In this document: piece after piece, positions 1 through 17,000 of the stretch
Layout: each line of letters begins with the position of its first letter
Numbering within the stretch: the first letter of the stretch is position 1
Source: Todiramphus chloris collaris
Taxonomy: Eukaryota; Chordata; Aves; Coraciiformes; Alcedinidae
DNA: 64,000 nucleotides
NCBI GenBank assembly: GCA_025345505.1
Contig: JANVCC010009967.1
Location: 74,210 to 138,209, forward strand
Direction: 5' to 3'
Notes under the pieces: model-generated
What the model was told of the DNA's origin: nothing
What the model saw: the letters and a program-made list of their open reading frames with translations, nothing else
Databases searched by the model: none
Program-made: the position numbers and the translations under genes

Positions 1-1758
1 CAAGACATTTGGTCCCTGCCCTTGGGCATTCCCAGGGACCCAGTGCTGGCCCAGAGTGATGGGGTGGGATGGGCCCAGCGGCGCCGGGCTGGGCACAGCC
101 AATTCCCGCAGGCTTGGAGCTGCTTCTCTCACTGCCACCCCTCACTGGGCCCCCCGGCCCCCATCCCTGCGGAGTCCGGGCAGAAGAAGGGCCCTTTGAT
201 AGCTCCGGTGCGAGGGCTGTTATTCCAGCACTCTGCGGTGTGTGCTGCCTGGGCCACTGCACACTCGATGCTGGGGCCTCTGTTTTTCCTGGCTGGGGAT
301 GTGCCCAGCCCCTCTGGCCTCAGCCAGCCGGGGCCCCCAGCAGGGACTGCTCCCTCTGGGCTCTCGGCCCTGCGCCAAGCTGAGGCTCCTCTGAGCCCAT
401 CTGCTGCACAGCTGCAGGGAAGAGGGAGACATATCCCCCAGAGACCAGGCTCAGCAAAGGGCCCCCCCATCCTGCCCCTGCCTCCCTGCTGGGGCCACGC
501 CAGCATTGCTGCAACTGGAGGTGGGTGCCTGGGTGCCCCAAGGGCTGGATGCTCACTGTGCGAATGTTGGGGTGCATGCTGCTGGTTGCGTCCCCACGCT
601 CAACCCCAGGCCCAAGGTTGGCCCTTGAGGTGCACCCATACCCTAGCTTGTGCTGGGGGAGTGGCAGCCTGGGAACCCTGCCCCAGTTTGCACTCCAGGA
701 ACATCACTGGATTCCCCACCAGATGGGCATGGGCTTGTCCCTGTGTCAGCCAAAAGCCTGGCCAGGCAGCATTGATGCCTGGAGGACACTGAAGGGACAC
801 TGAAGGCACCACACTATCACACAGTACAGCATGGGACAGCAACCCTGGCAATGACAGCCTGCAGGTGTGCACTTAATATGAGGTAAACCACTCTGGAGTG
901 GCATATGGGGCATGTTTGTGGGACTGTATCCTTGCAGCATCACCGTGGGGCAGCAGCCCTGGAGCTGTTGGAGCACATCTGGCTCCCTCTTGCCGTCTGA
1001 CACATCCCCCACGGCCTCCCTGCCCAGTTCTTTTGGGAACTTGCGTCATTTGTGATAGTGTTTGGCTGAAGATTGAAAACAGCCGTTGGCCTCCATCCCC
1101 CTCCTGGCCCAGACCCATAGGGCTGCGACCTCTGTGCTGCCCTGGGGCTTCTTGGAGTCTGACAAAATAAACCCAGCGCAAGAGGAAACACGAGTGCAGG
1201 CGTCTGTCCCCTGACCTCGTGTGCCAGCACTTGCCTGCCGCCAGGCACAACATCCCTAGGGGGGTGGCTCTGGGTGAGCCCTGGGGGATGACACACTGGG
1301 CATGTCTGGCTCCTTTTTGGAATCCTTACCTCCCTAGGAAACCCCACTGGGGTCTCCACTTCCCCAGCAACCCACAGCTCCTCTCTGGGTTCCCCAGCTC
1401 TGAGGCAGGGTTGTCCCATGTCAAAGAGTAGCCCTGGCTCGTGCTAAGGCTTGAGCAGGTCTCAGAGGCACAAAGCAGCAGCATCCACTACTTTTAAGGT
1501 TCATTTGCACCCCAAAAACATTCCCCGTGCTATACAGGGGGGGTGTGTGGGGGAAGTGACCAGGCTCTGCCACAGCCCCATGCTGCTCCCTGGGGGCCCC
1601 CGCCACCAGCGCCACCGAGCCGGAGGCCAAACAGAGCCGCCATTCTCCGCGGCGGGGCTGCGGTCCCCCGGGCGGCTGGCAGGGGCCCAGGCGGCCCCGC
1701 CATCAGTGCCAGGTGGGCCATGGGCCATGCGCCGCGCCAGCACCAGCTCCCCCCGCCA

Positions 1759-1768
1759 CTAAATATAG
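1759..1768 (+). promoter_or_regulatory. MEF2-type site in a CpG-rich block
   Basis: CTAAATATAG is a perfect match to the MEF2 consensus YTA(A/T)4TAR. It is AT-rich and isolated inside a block (about 1,570-1,830) dominated by C and G, with an ATG-containing GCCATGGCG directly after it. This looks like a promoter-proximal or enhancer element, possibly for a muscle or neural transcript, but no attached gene was seen. A TATA-like role is also possible. Confidence 0.45.
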
Positions 1769-2045
1769 CCATGGCGCCCGGCTGCGGCCCAGCAGCGCGG
1801 CGGGAGCGGGAGGCATGGGACAGGGAGCTGCGAGCAAGCAGCCTGCTGCGTGTGTCTGCAGCACGGTGCTGGCGGTCACCACGTGGCTGTGTGACCGCGG
1901 GACCCCCATGCGTGTGCGCCCCTCCCCGCGGGGACATGGCCGTGTGCAGGATGCGCCTGTGGTCAGTGCCTGTAAGCGAGCACTGCTGTGTCTGTCAGGG
2001 CTGCCTGTGTTTTGCACACACGGGAAGGTAGTTTGTGGGGTGTGA

Positions 2046-2160
2046 CATCACGTATTTTGCACAGCAGTGCATCTACAGCGGGTCTGGGGCGTGCAGGGCA
2101 GCAAGTTTTGCACAGTGGGGCATACATAGAGGGTCTGGGGTGTGCAGGGCAGTAAGTTTT
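2046..2160. repeat. Two-copy tandem repeat, about 57 bp unit
   Basis: Two adjacent imperfect copies share the pattern TTTTGCACAG, then a GGGTCTGGGG-type core, then GTGCAGGGCAG. The first copy starts near 2,050 and the second near 2,106. No function is evident. Confidence 0.6.
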
Positions 2161-2676
2161 CCCCACCTGAGCCCTCTGGGGTTGCGAGGAGTAAATGTGC
2201 AATCAGCACTTTTAGTTCAACTTAGTGCAATCAGCTCACTTTTGCAAGGCAAAGAAGTGTCAGTGCCTGGCATGGGACACCAGAAGCAATTTGGGGGTGC
2301 TTGGGGGGCACCCAGGGGCACACTGGCAGATACACAGGGGCACTGGGACATGACAGGGGGCTGGGTGCCCAGCCTTGGGACTTTCCCCAGCTTGTGGACA
2401 CCTTTAGGGCACCCAGCCTGCTTCCCCTTGCCTAGCAGCAGAATGGGCCTTTTTCCTGTGGGCACCCCCAAAACCCTCTTGCTTTAACTGGGGGGCTCCA
2501 AGGCATCTCCAACTCAGGCAGGTTGGGATAGGGGGACCCGCCCCATCCTGTCCCCTTTTCGAGAAGCACTACACCAGGTCCCACCTGTGTCCCATCTGCT
2601 GTGACACACAAAGCCGCTGCTGTCCCAGGAGGTCCACCCTGACACACAGCCACTGAAGCCACCACTGTGGAGATGC

Positions 2677-2682
2677 TTTATT
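2677..2682 (-). terminator. Poly(A) signal of HINT2
   Basis: TTTATT on the plus strand reads AATAAA on the minus strand, 28 bp downstream of the HINT2 stop codon. This gives HINT2 a very short 3' untranslated region of roughly 50 bases. Confidence 0.75.
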
Positions 2683-2709
2683 GGGAGGCTGTGGGTAGCA
2701 GGGGCAGGC

Positions 2710-4276
<1,567 letters not shown>

Positions 4277-4401
4277 CACCGCCACGCCGGCCCCGCCCCT
4301 CCCCTCCCCATTGGCTCCCGCCCCCCTGTCGCTCCCACCCTCCCCGGCGCCTCCAAGCCAATCAGGGAGCGGAAGCGGCGAGGGCGGGGTTTACTCGGCG
4401 C
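4277..4401 (-). promoter_or_regulatory. HINT2 proximal promoter squeezed between TAF1C and HINT2
   Basis: Only 125 bp separate the TAF1C stop from the HINT2 ATG. The interval is GC-rich with two CCAAT boxes: ATTGG on plus at 4,310-4,314 (CCAAT on minus) and CCAAT on plus at 4,358-4,362. GC-box-like CCCCGCCCC is also present. This arrangement is typical of a TATA-less housekeeping promoter; transcription probably starts within this interval. Confidence 0.6.
4390..4395 (-). terminator. Candidate variant poly(A) signal AGTAAA for TAF1C
   Basis: TTTACT on the plus strand reads AGTAAA on the minus strand, 6 bases after the TAF1C stop codon. No AATAAA or ATTAAA lies between the TAF1C stop and the HINT2 start. 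If used, TAF1C has almost no 3' untranslated region; otherwise its 3' end lies inside HINT2. Confidence 0.35.
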
Positions 4402-8887
<4,486 letters not shown>

Positions 8888-9060
8888 GATCCCGGGAGGC
8901 GCCGGGCACGGGCCGGAGGGTCCCGGACTCCGAGACCGGTGGGCGCTGGATTCCCGCGCGGGAACGGCGCCGCCACCGTCACCGGAAGTGACGCCGTCAG
9001 AGCGTCGCCCCCCGCTAGCGCCGCTCACCAATCAGCGCCCGGGACCAGAGCGGCGACGGT
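8888..9060 (-). promoter_or_regulatory. TAF1C promoter region (CpG island)
   Basis: The CpG-dense block of about 8,500-9,250 covers the first exon and upstream DNA. It contains ACCGGAAGTGACG at 8,981-8,993, a strong ETS/GABP-type site overlapping a CRE half-site, and CCAAT at 9,028-9,032. This is a housekeeping-type promoter. It could also fire to the right, but no plus-strand gene was recognised between here and TMEM8B. Confidence 0.55.
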
Positions 9061-10439
9061 GGCGCTGTGTTGTGCACTGCCGGCCCCTGGCGGCCGGAGG
9101 GGGGAAGCGCTCTTCCTCCGCCGGCACCGGCGGGTGTCGCGGGGAGCGGGGCGGGACCGGGCGGAGGAAGCAGCGGGCTGGAGCAGCACCGGCACTGATG
9201 TAGCCCTCGGGACCGGACCACACCGGCTCCTCGCCCACAGGACACAGAAGGGGAACCCCTCACGGGTCCTGCCGCGGGCACACCTCGTCCTCCGCCGACC
9301 CGGTGCCGCGTGGCCGTGGGGCACCCCACAGACCGGTGGGATGTGGGGCCGTGGTGCAGCCCCAGCTGCCTTGGGGACATGGGTCTAAAAGGGCAGGTCC
9401 TGGTGGGTTGGGGGATGTGGGACTCTCCCAGTCCCCCCAGACCACCCTGCCCTTCCCGTGTGACACCGCACCGGCACGGCCCCGAACACCCCCCGACCTC
9501 CCGCCCCGGCTCCGGTGCCTCTTCCTCCTCATCCCGGGCGCCTGCAAGACCCGCTGGTGTCGCTCACAGGAGACGGGTCCGTCATACAGAACTCCGGTGA
9601 GAACCTGGAGCCTTTGGGGAGTGCCCTGGAAGGGGACACAGGCTCCCCTGTTGCGTTCACAAGGAGAGCAGAACCAGGTTGCTCCTGGAGGGACCACGGG
9701 CATCGTACATCCCTGTGCCAGGGGCCACCAGCTGTGCCCCGGGAGGCTTCCGTTGGGGAGGGGACCCTGAGCTAAGCCTGGAGGTGGGCTGTGGTCGGAG
9801 AAGGGGTCGCTGGGCCGTGAGGCCGCACCGCCCCCGCTCCCGCAGCTCCAAGGGTGCTCTGTGGGAAGGACAGGGGATGCGAGCGGGGCTGGCGCAAGGC
9901 AGGGCACCCCCAGGAGCAGGGCTGTGCCCATGATTCACCCACTTGCCCCTGCAGTGGTCAAGGAGGACAGTGATGTCAGGGTAGTTTAGGGGGTGATGCC
10001 AGGAGTGTCTGGGGATGATGTCAGGGGAGTTTGGGGAAGGCTGATGAAATCATTTCCAGTTATTGTGCTCTCATCCCTGCAGTTGGGGCCCAGACCCCCT
10101 CTCCCAGACACCTCCTTTATAAGATAAATATTATAATTTGTTACAATAATATGGTAGCCACTGTTAGAAAACCACCTGACCCTCAATAAACAGCCCCCAT
10201 AGGTAGCCCCCTCAGCCCTCATAGGCAGCCCTCGCTGCCTCCCAACTCCTCTCCTCAAGGCACCCTGTTCGCTTCTGGTATTATAGGCCCTGTGTCTCCC
10301 TACACCCCTGACTCATGGCCACTCTGTCACAACCTCATGGCCCCTGTGTCACGGCCTCATGGCCTCTTTCACCTACCTCCTGTGTCCTGCCTGCAGCCTG
10401 GCCCATGGCAACCTGCATCCTGACTCCACTCCCCCTGTT
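9061..10439. other. Intergenic, no gene recognised
   Basis: No supported exon was found. An AT-rich island at about 10,115-10,165 (including TAAGATAAATATTATAA) stands out from GC-rich surroundings. It is followed by AATAAA on plus at 10,185-10,190. Without a matching upstream exon this is not called a gene end. Confidence 0.4.
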
Positions 10440-10845
10440 CCCCCGTCCTCTGTCCCTCACGTCAGTTCGCACCTCAGTCCCCCAGCCCGTTTTTATCCCT
10501 GTCCGCAGACTCATATCCCTCTTCTGCAGCCCCATATCCCTGTCCCCAGCCTGCATCCCTCTCTCCAGCTTCAGGCCCTTGTACCCCAGCCTCATATCTC
10601 TGTCCTCAGCCCCATGGCCCCGTCCCTTAGTCTGTGTCCTTGTCCCCAGCCCCGTGTCTCCCTTCCCAGCCCATATCCCTGCTTCCAGACACCCATCCCC
10701 AGCTCGTGTGTCCCTGTCCCCCAGACCCGTATCCCTGTCCCCAGTCATTGTCCCTGTACCCACTCCTCACCGCCGTCCCCGTCCCGTGTCCCCGTCCCCA
10801 GCTCCACACTCGTTCCCGTCCTCACCCGTGTTCCTGGCCCCCAGC
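10440..10845. repeat. Pyrimidine-rich tandem repeat upstream of TMEM8B
   Basis: Degenerate units of about 27-32 bases share a TATCCCTGTCCCCAGCC-like core and run right up to the TMEM8B CpG island. The plus strand is almost all C and T with few G, so the region could adopt triplex or G-quadruplex structures. Confidence 0.7.
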
Positions 10846-10929
10846 GCCCCCATCAAGCGCGGGGCCACCCCGGGAGGATGGGGTCGCTCGGGGGGGGGGG
10901 GCGGGGCGCTACCACCGGCGAGTGACGCG

Positions 10930-11051
10930 CCTGGGGGCCAATGGTGGCGCGGGGGCGGCCCCGGGGGGGCGGGGCGGGTGACGTCATGGTCGGCGGGGCT
11001 CGGCGGGGCTGCTGTCGGCGGGCGCCCCACGGCAGCCGTCGCGGCGGCGGC
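10930..11051 (+). promoter_or_regulatory. TMEM8B core promoter with CCAAT box and perfect CRE
   Basis: A CCAAT box lies at 10,938-10,942. A perfect palindromic cAMP-response element TGACGTCA lies at 10,979-10,986, 66 bp before the chosen ATG. The whole segment is in a CpG island (about 10,850-11,450) with GC boxes. Two further in-frame ATGs at 10,941 and 10,986 overlap these elements and are therefore probably upstream of the transcription start. Confidence 0.65.
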
Positions 11052-14000
11052 ATGGGCCGGCGGGGCGGCGGGGGCGGCGGGCAGCGGCGGCCGCTCGCCC
11101 CCCCCCTCCGCCTCCCACTCCCGCTCCTTCTCCTGCCGCTCCTCCTCCTCCTGCCGCCGCCCGCCGGTGAGCGCCGCGGGGCCGGGGGTGAGGGGCGGGG
11201 GGCGTGCGGCGGGCGCGGGGCACAGGAGCGACGGGGCACCGGGAGCAGGGCGCGAGTGCACACGGGTGGGGCGGGTGCGCCGCGGGGCACAGGGGGTGCG
11301 CGTCCAGGGGTGCGATGGGCGACGGGAGCGAGGGTGCGGGTGCGATGGGGCGCGGGGTGCGTGTCGCCGCGGGGTGGGCGTGTGCGGCGGATCTGCGTGG
11401 TGTGTGGCGGGGGGGAGTGCGCGGTGGGGTACACGGTGCTCATGTCGTGGCGCGGGGGAGCGAGCTTGCGATGGGGATGGAGAGCGCGAGCAATGGGACG
11501 TGGGGTACGCGCGCAGTGGGGCAGGGGGAGGGTAGGCATGGGGCACAGAGGGGTGCGTGCAGTGGGACGCAGCGTCCGCGCGCTGTGGGATGCAGGATGC
11601 ACACGGCCAGTCCGTGCCACAAGGGAAGGGGGTGCATGTGCAGTGGGGTTTGGGGCATGGATTCCACAGGGCACAGAGGTTGTGCCCAACGGTGTGTGGG
11701 TGTGCGCGCCATGGGGCAGGAAATGCACATGCGGTCGGGCACGAGGTGGGCGTGATGGGACACAGGAGGGTGGGTGCAGTGGGGTATTTGCATAACCGGG
11801 CATGGGGATGCATGTGCAGAGGGTACCGGATGCCCAGGCAGTGGGACACAAGGATGTGTGTGCAGTGGGGCATGACGACAAGCATGCCATGGGAGCACGG
11901 GGTACCCATGCAGCGGGGCATGGTCATAAATGTGCAGTGGGGCGCAGAGGTGTGTGTGCCAGGAGGAGGTGGGCAGTGTTCCTGCTGTGGAATACCCTGG
12001 TGGGGGCCGCATGTGCATGGGCAGTGGTCTGTGTGCATGCAGTGGGGCAGCAGGGATGCAGGGAAGGGGCTGCTGGTGCAGCGAGGCATCGGGATGTGCG
12101 GGGGAGACATTGGCGGGACTGTGTGAGGAGATGAGTGTGCTGTGGGCACCGGGAGCTGGCTTGGTGACGGGGATGCGGAAAGGTACTCAGGGGCTTGGAG
12201 GGGGCATGCTCTGGGAAGGGGGGCAGCTGGCCGGGGGCTGCTGGTGCCTCCACGGAGCAGCGCTGGGGCGACGGCGGGAGTTGTCACTGCTGCTGACCCC
12301 CCAGCCCCGGAGCTGTCCGCGGTGCTGGGCGCCTCCGGGAGCTGTCCGAGGTTCTGGCCGCCGGCTGCGACTTGGGTCAGTGGTCCCGGATTGAGGGGTC
12401 CCGCAGCTCCTGAGACAGAGAGGCACTTGCTTTCCCCATCCTCCCTCTTCTATGGAGGGGAAATTCTGTTCTGTCCTCTAGCAGCCCCCATTGCTCTGGG
12501 CTTCAGACTGACCCACTGCCCTGGGTGAGTGGGCATGAGAGGAACCGCACTGGGACTGGGAAGCTCCCAGGTGGTTTCTCCCATGCCACCTCCTAGAGTT
12601 ATGTTCAAAACCTCCTCCTCCCTGGGGTCCTCTGACAAGTCACTGTCCCTCCCTGGGGAGGGGAGTTGCGGAAAGGCTTGCTGGTTTGTAGTGGGGAGAT
12701 AAGGTGCTCGTGCACTGAGCTAGGCATTTCATGCCTGTCTTGTGTTGGCTGGAAGGAAGGAGAGGGGGAGCTGCCTTTGTTCCAGGCAAGGGAGCAGATG
12801 TATGTCAGTGTACAGCCATCTGAGGCTGCACACACGCAGCAAAAACACACGTGCACACAAGCACATGCGCACGCTTCCAGCCAGGAGCCTGCTGTGCAAG
12901 GTCTTCTCAGCTATCCCACTCCCCATGGGATGAATTCTTCTGTGCACAGCCCTGCTCCCAGACTATCCTTTGCTGGCACCCCCTTGCCGGCAGCTTGTGC
13001 AGAGGTGCATCTCATCCTTGTTGCATCTCTGGGGAATAATGGATAGGTCTCCTCAGCTAGCACAGGGGGAGAGTGGCAATGCTAGGGTGAAGTTACAGTT
13101 GCTGTCTCCCTTGTTTCTACCGTGCCAAGGAAGTGGCTGCCCCTCTGCTGTTGGGGCTCCTGGAAACCTGTAAATCAAACTGTCAGACAGTTGGGTAGGG
13201 GGAGTTGGCCCCAGTGTGTGCCGTGGGCCTGCAGGAAGTGTCTTGCAGACACAGGGCTTTGCACAGCCATGCACACCTCCACTTTGCGATGCACTCAGAC
13301 AGCACCTACAGGCACATATGTGCACACATATGTGCACCATTCCTCCTCTGCAAATCATGGGAGAGCTGTGAGGCTGTCCAGGAAGTGCACTGCTCCCTCC
13401 TACTTTTCATGGCTCTAGGGTGGGACTCTGTGGTTTACGATGGGCTCTGTGCTGAGCTTCCTTGGCAAGCAGAGAAGGGGAGATTCTATGTCCCTGTGGG
13501 AGCTGACCTGTAGGGGCAGGGCTGGAGCTATGAGGAATGGCCCTTTAATACAGCTAAAATGCAGGGAGCAGGTCCTCACTGAAGAGGATGATGAGGTGAA
13601 ATAGGTCATCTGCACCTGAGCAGAGCCTGAGCAGCCAGGGCTGAGGGTTTCTCGAGCTCTAGAGATGAGTAAGGCACAGCTCATGGAACTGGACTTGGGG
13701 CAATGCTGAACCAGGCATGATGCCAACTGCCAGGGCTGGAAGATACAGCTGGGCACAGGTGACATCAGCCCTGTGGACTCACTGAAATGGCACAGTCCCA
13801 GCCTCTCCTGCCTCCAGGCTTCCAGTTCTGGGACATGTCCAGAGCCTGGTTGGTGGGCTTTGTCTGGGAGGGGTGCTGCATCCCTCCTTAGTCCTCCACC
13901 CTGCTGAGAGCCTCTTGGGTCTCCTCCACAGATGGACTCTTTGTGACCGACTACTTCACACGCACACCACGCAAGCTCAGCCCCTTCCGCTCCTTTGCCA

Positions 14001-17000
14001 GCATCGAGCTCTTCCACTTCCACATCCCCGAGGACACAGTCATCGCTGTCTGGAACCTCATCACCTTCAAGGAGCAGGGTGGCACATTTGGGGACCAATG
14101 CCCAGACCGTAGCATCACCGTGTGAGTAAGCAGCCTGCCCTGTCTGTTTCCTTCCTGACTGTTTCTTCCTCCCCCTGGATGCCCCCTGCCTGGACTTGCC
14201 CTGCAGCCTGCTTGCTCTTGTCTGCTTCTTGCATGCACATACACATAAGCATAGAATAACAGAATACCAGGTTGGAAAGGACCTCAAGGATCATTTGGTC
14301 AAACTTTTCTTGGCAAAAGCATGGTCTAGACATGGCCCAGCACCTTGTCCAGCTGAACCTTAAAAGCACCCAATGTTGAGGACTCCTTCACTTCCCTGTG
14401 GAGATTATTCCAGTGCCTGATTTTTCTCACTGTGAAAAACTTTCTTCTTGTGTTCAACCAGATTCTCCCCAGGAGTAACTTGTACTCATCACCCCTAGTG
14501 TTTTCCATGCCACTCTCTGTAAAAAGGGAGTCTCCATCTTATTTGTAGCCACACTTTAAATACTGGAACATGGTGATAAGGTCTCCCCTAAGCCTTTTCT
14601 TCACAAGGCTAAACAAACACGTCTCTCTCAGTCTTTCCTCATATGGCAGCGTCCCATAAGCATATGTGTATGTGCATGAACACATACAGAGGAACACTCA
14701 CGTACACATATGCATATGTGGGTACACACATGTGCAGAGAAGCATGCACAGACATGCATGTACATGTACATACATAAACATGCTCTCTCACTTCCCATGA
14801 TTCAACTTCCCAGGACTGTTGCAGGCTCCACTCTTTCTGCATCTTATATGTGAACAGTTTTTCTTGAACACCTGTCCAGGGAAGCTCACAGTCTTCAGCA
14901 AGGTCCCAGGTTACAGATGGGTTCCTGTGACATCTTTGAGCTTCCTAATAGGATGGAGGACAGACCCCCATGTGTAGGGCAGGCTGGCCCTGCCATGATG
15001 CCCAGCCTGCACCCTGCTAACTGCTCTCTCTCCTGCAGGTATTTCCGCTCAGGGGCTCCCTCCGTCATTAACCCACTGCACACGCACTTCCCCAGGGACA
15101 CAGCTGTTCCTGGCTCCTTCGCACTAACCCTCACATGGACCCTGCCCAACCGCACCACAGGAGTGTTCAATGTCACCAGCCCACTGCCCGGGGACTGGTT
15201 CCTGGCTGCCCACCTGCCGAAAGACGAGGGCAAGATCTCTGTCAAGGTGAAAGGCTTGAGGGGACTGTGTGGTGGCAGGGCTCACTGAAGAGCTCTGCCT
15301 GTTCTGGGATGGCAGTGCCCGGGGCAGGTGTCCCAAGTGGGGACAGTGCCCTGTGCTCCATACCTGGTGCTGACTGTCCTGCTGGTGCAGGGGCTCTACG
15401 AGGAGTGCCAGTATCTCTTCCAGCCACAGCTTATCGTGCAGCGCCTGGTGAACATTGCCGTGCTGTATCCTGGTTACGTCACCGAACAGAGCATGGCCCC
15501 CCACAACCGCTCCTGCCTCTACAAGTGAGTGAGAGAGGGACTTCTAAGGATGGGGCATCCCCAGGGTGAGGAGCTGAGGGTGCCCTGTCCCTCTGGCTTA
15601 CCTCCCCAGCACTGCTGGTCCATGCTGAGGGGCTGGACCTGACACCACTGTCCTGCAGGGTGTTTGTGCCCAGCTACACATCACGAGTGCTGGTGGAGGT
15701 GCTGCAGTGCCATGGGGCCGAGGGTTGCCCACTCTGGCTGCGTGTGCGGGCCAAGGCTCCCCCCCTGCACAACTCCACGGTGCTGGACTGCCGGGAGCAC
15801 ACTCCTTGCCAGCTGGCACTGGACCTGCCCTTCTGGCAGCACTGGTACTACGTGCTGGTGGAGAAACACCCTGGGGTGCCGGGCACAGTCTCCTTCCAGA
15901 TTACAGTGCAGCTCACAGGTGAGAGTTCCCAGGGAGGTATGTTTGGGGGACATGGTCTTGACTCTGCTTGGGTGACTGAGGTGGGATAAAGGATGCCTGC
16001 AGGATGTGGCCCCAGATGGGCACAGGATTATACACAGTTCTGCTGTGATGGGGTCACTGGGAGGTGTTGGGGCTGGGTTGCAGAGGTGGAGGTGGGAACT
16101 AAGAGGGCCTGGTGCAGTGCCCATCCTGAAAGTTCTGCCCCCCAGACTGCTCCAGACCCAGCCTGGCCCGGCCACCCTTCCTGCCATCCAGCGCCTCCAT
16201 GAACATGCCCCACTCCTTCAGCTCTGTGGGTGGACTGGTGCTGGGGGACAGCCCTCCACCTGCCAGCCCCAACAGCACAAAGCACCAGGCCCACATCGCC
16301 TCGCCCACCAGCGAGCAATGCTGGCCGATCCGCCCCACACTGCGCAACGAGCTGGACACCTTCTCCGTGCACTTCTACATCTTCTTTGGGCCCAACGTGT
16401 CGGTGCCGCCTGACCGCCCTGCTGTCTTCGTCATCAACCTCCTACCTGTGCTGGACAGTGGTGGGGTGCTCAACCTAGAGCTGCGGCTCAATGTGGTGAG
16501 GTGGCCATGCTGTGCCCGAGATGGGGCAGGGCAGCCCAGGGGGGGGTGGACTGGGAGATGGGTGATGTCAAGGCTGCAGCAGGGCAAGGAACAGGATTTG
16601 GAGTGCTCTTGTGTCATGGGCCATGGGCTGAAAGCTCTTGGGTGATGGAGAACAGATTAGGGTGCTCCAAGGGCAAGACGTTGTCCTGGGTTTGGAGTGC
16701 CCTTGGGTGATGGGTGGTGGATAAGGACACTACTAGGCAGTGTGCTGTGATCTGGGTGCTGCCAGAGCAGGGGACATTCCCAGCACTGGTTTAGGGCCAT
16801 GTCCTCCTCTGCCATCAGAGCTCCCTGTGTGGCGAGAATGTAACAGTGTTTGGCTGTCTGAACCATGAAGTCCCACTGACGTCTGGTGACAACGCATCGG
16901 TCACCTGCGAGACAGGTAGGCTTGGCTGTGCATGTCCATCCTGCCATGGCTGTGGGGGTCCCATCCCCGGATATGTCTGGCAAGAGGGTGGGTGGGAGGC

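Larger units (their letters stand above)
1..2650. other. Left flank, no gene recognised
   Basis: No exon with a recognisable protein product and consistent splice sites was found on either strand. The stretch is GC-rich. It contains an AATAAA on the plus strand near 1,166, a CpG-dense block at about 1,570-1,830 with a MEF2-type site, an E-box CACGTG near 1,880, and a two-copy repeat near 2,046-2,160. Long open frames here run in several phases at once and have biased Pro/Gly/Ala/Cys composition, so they are taken as chance products of base composition. In mammals the gene next to HINT2 on this side is SPAG8/NPR2, but no trace of either could be read. Confidence 0.5.

Noticed and set aside
22-792. 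256-codon plus-strand open frame at the left edge
   Set aside because: GC-rich region with open frames in several phases, no recognisable domain and no splice context.
10767-12287. 506-codon minus-strand open frame across the TMEM8B first exon and intron 1
   Set aside because: Low-complexity Pro/His/Cys/Arg composition from a repeat array and CpG island, antisense to a well-supported exon; no similarity recognised.
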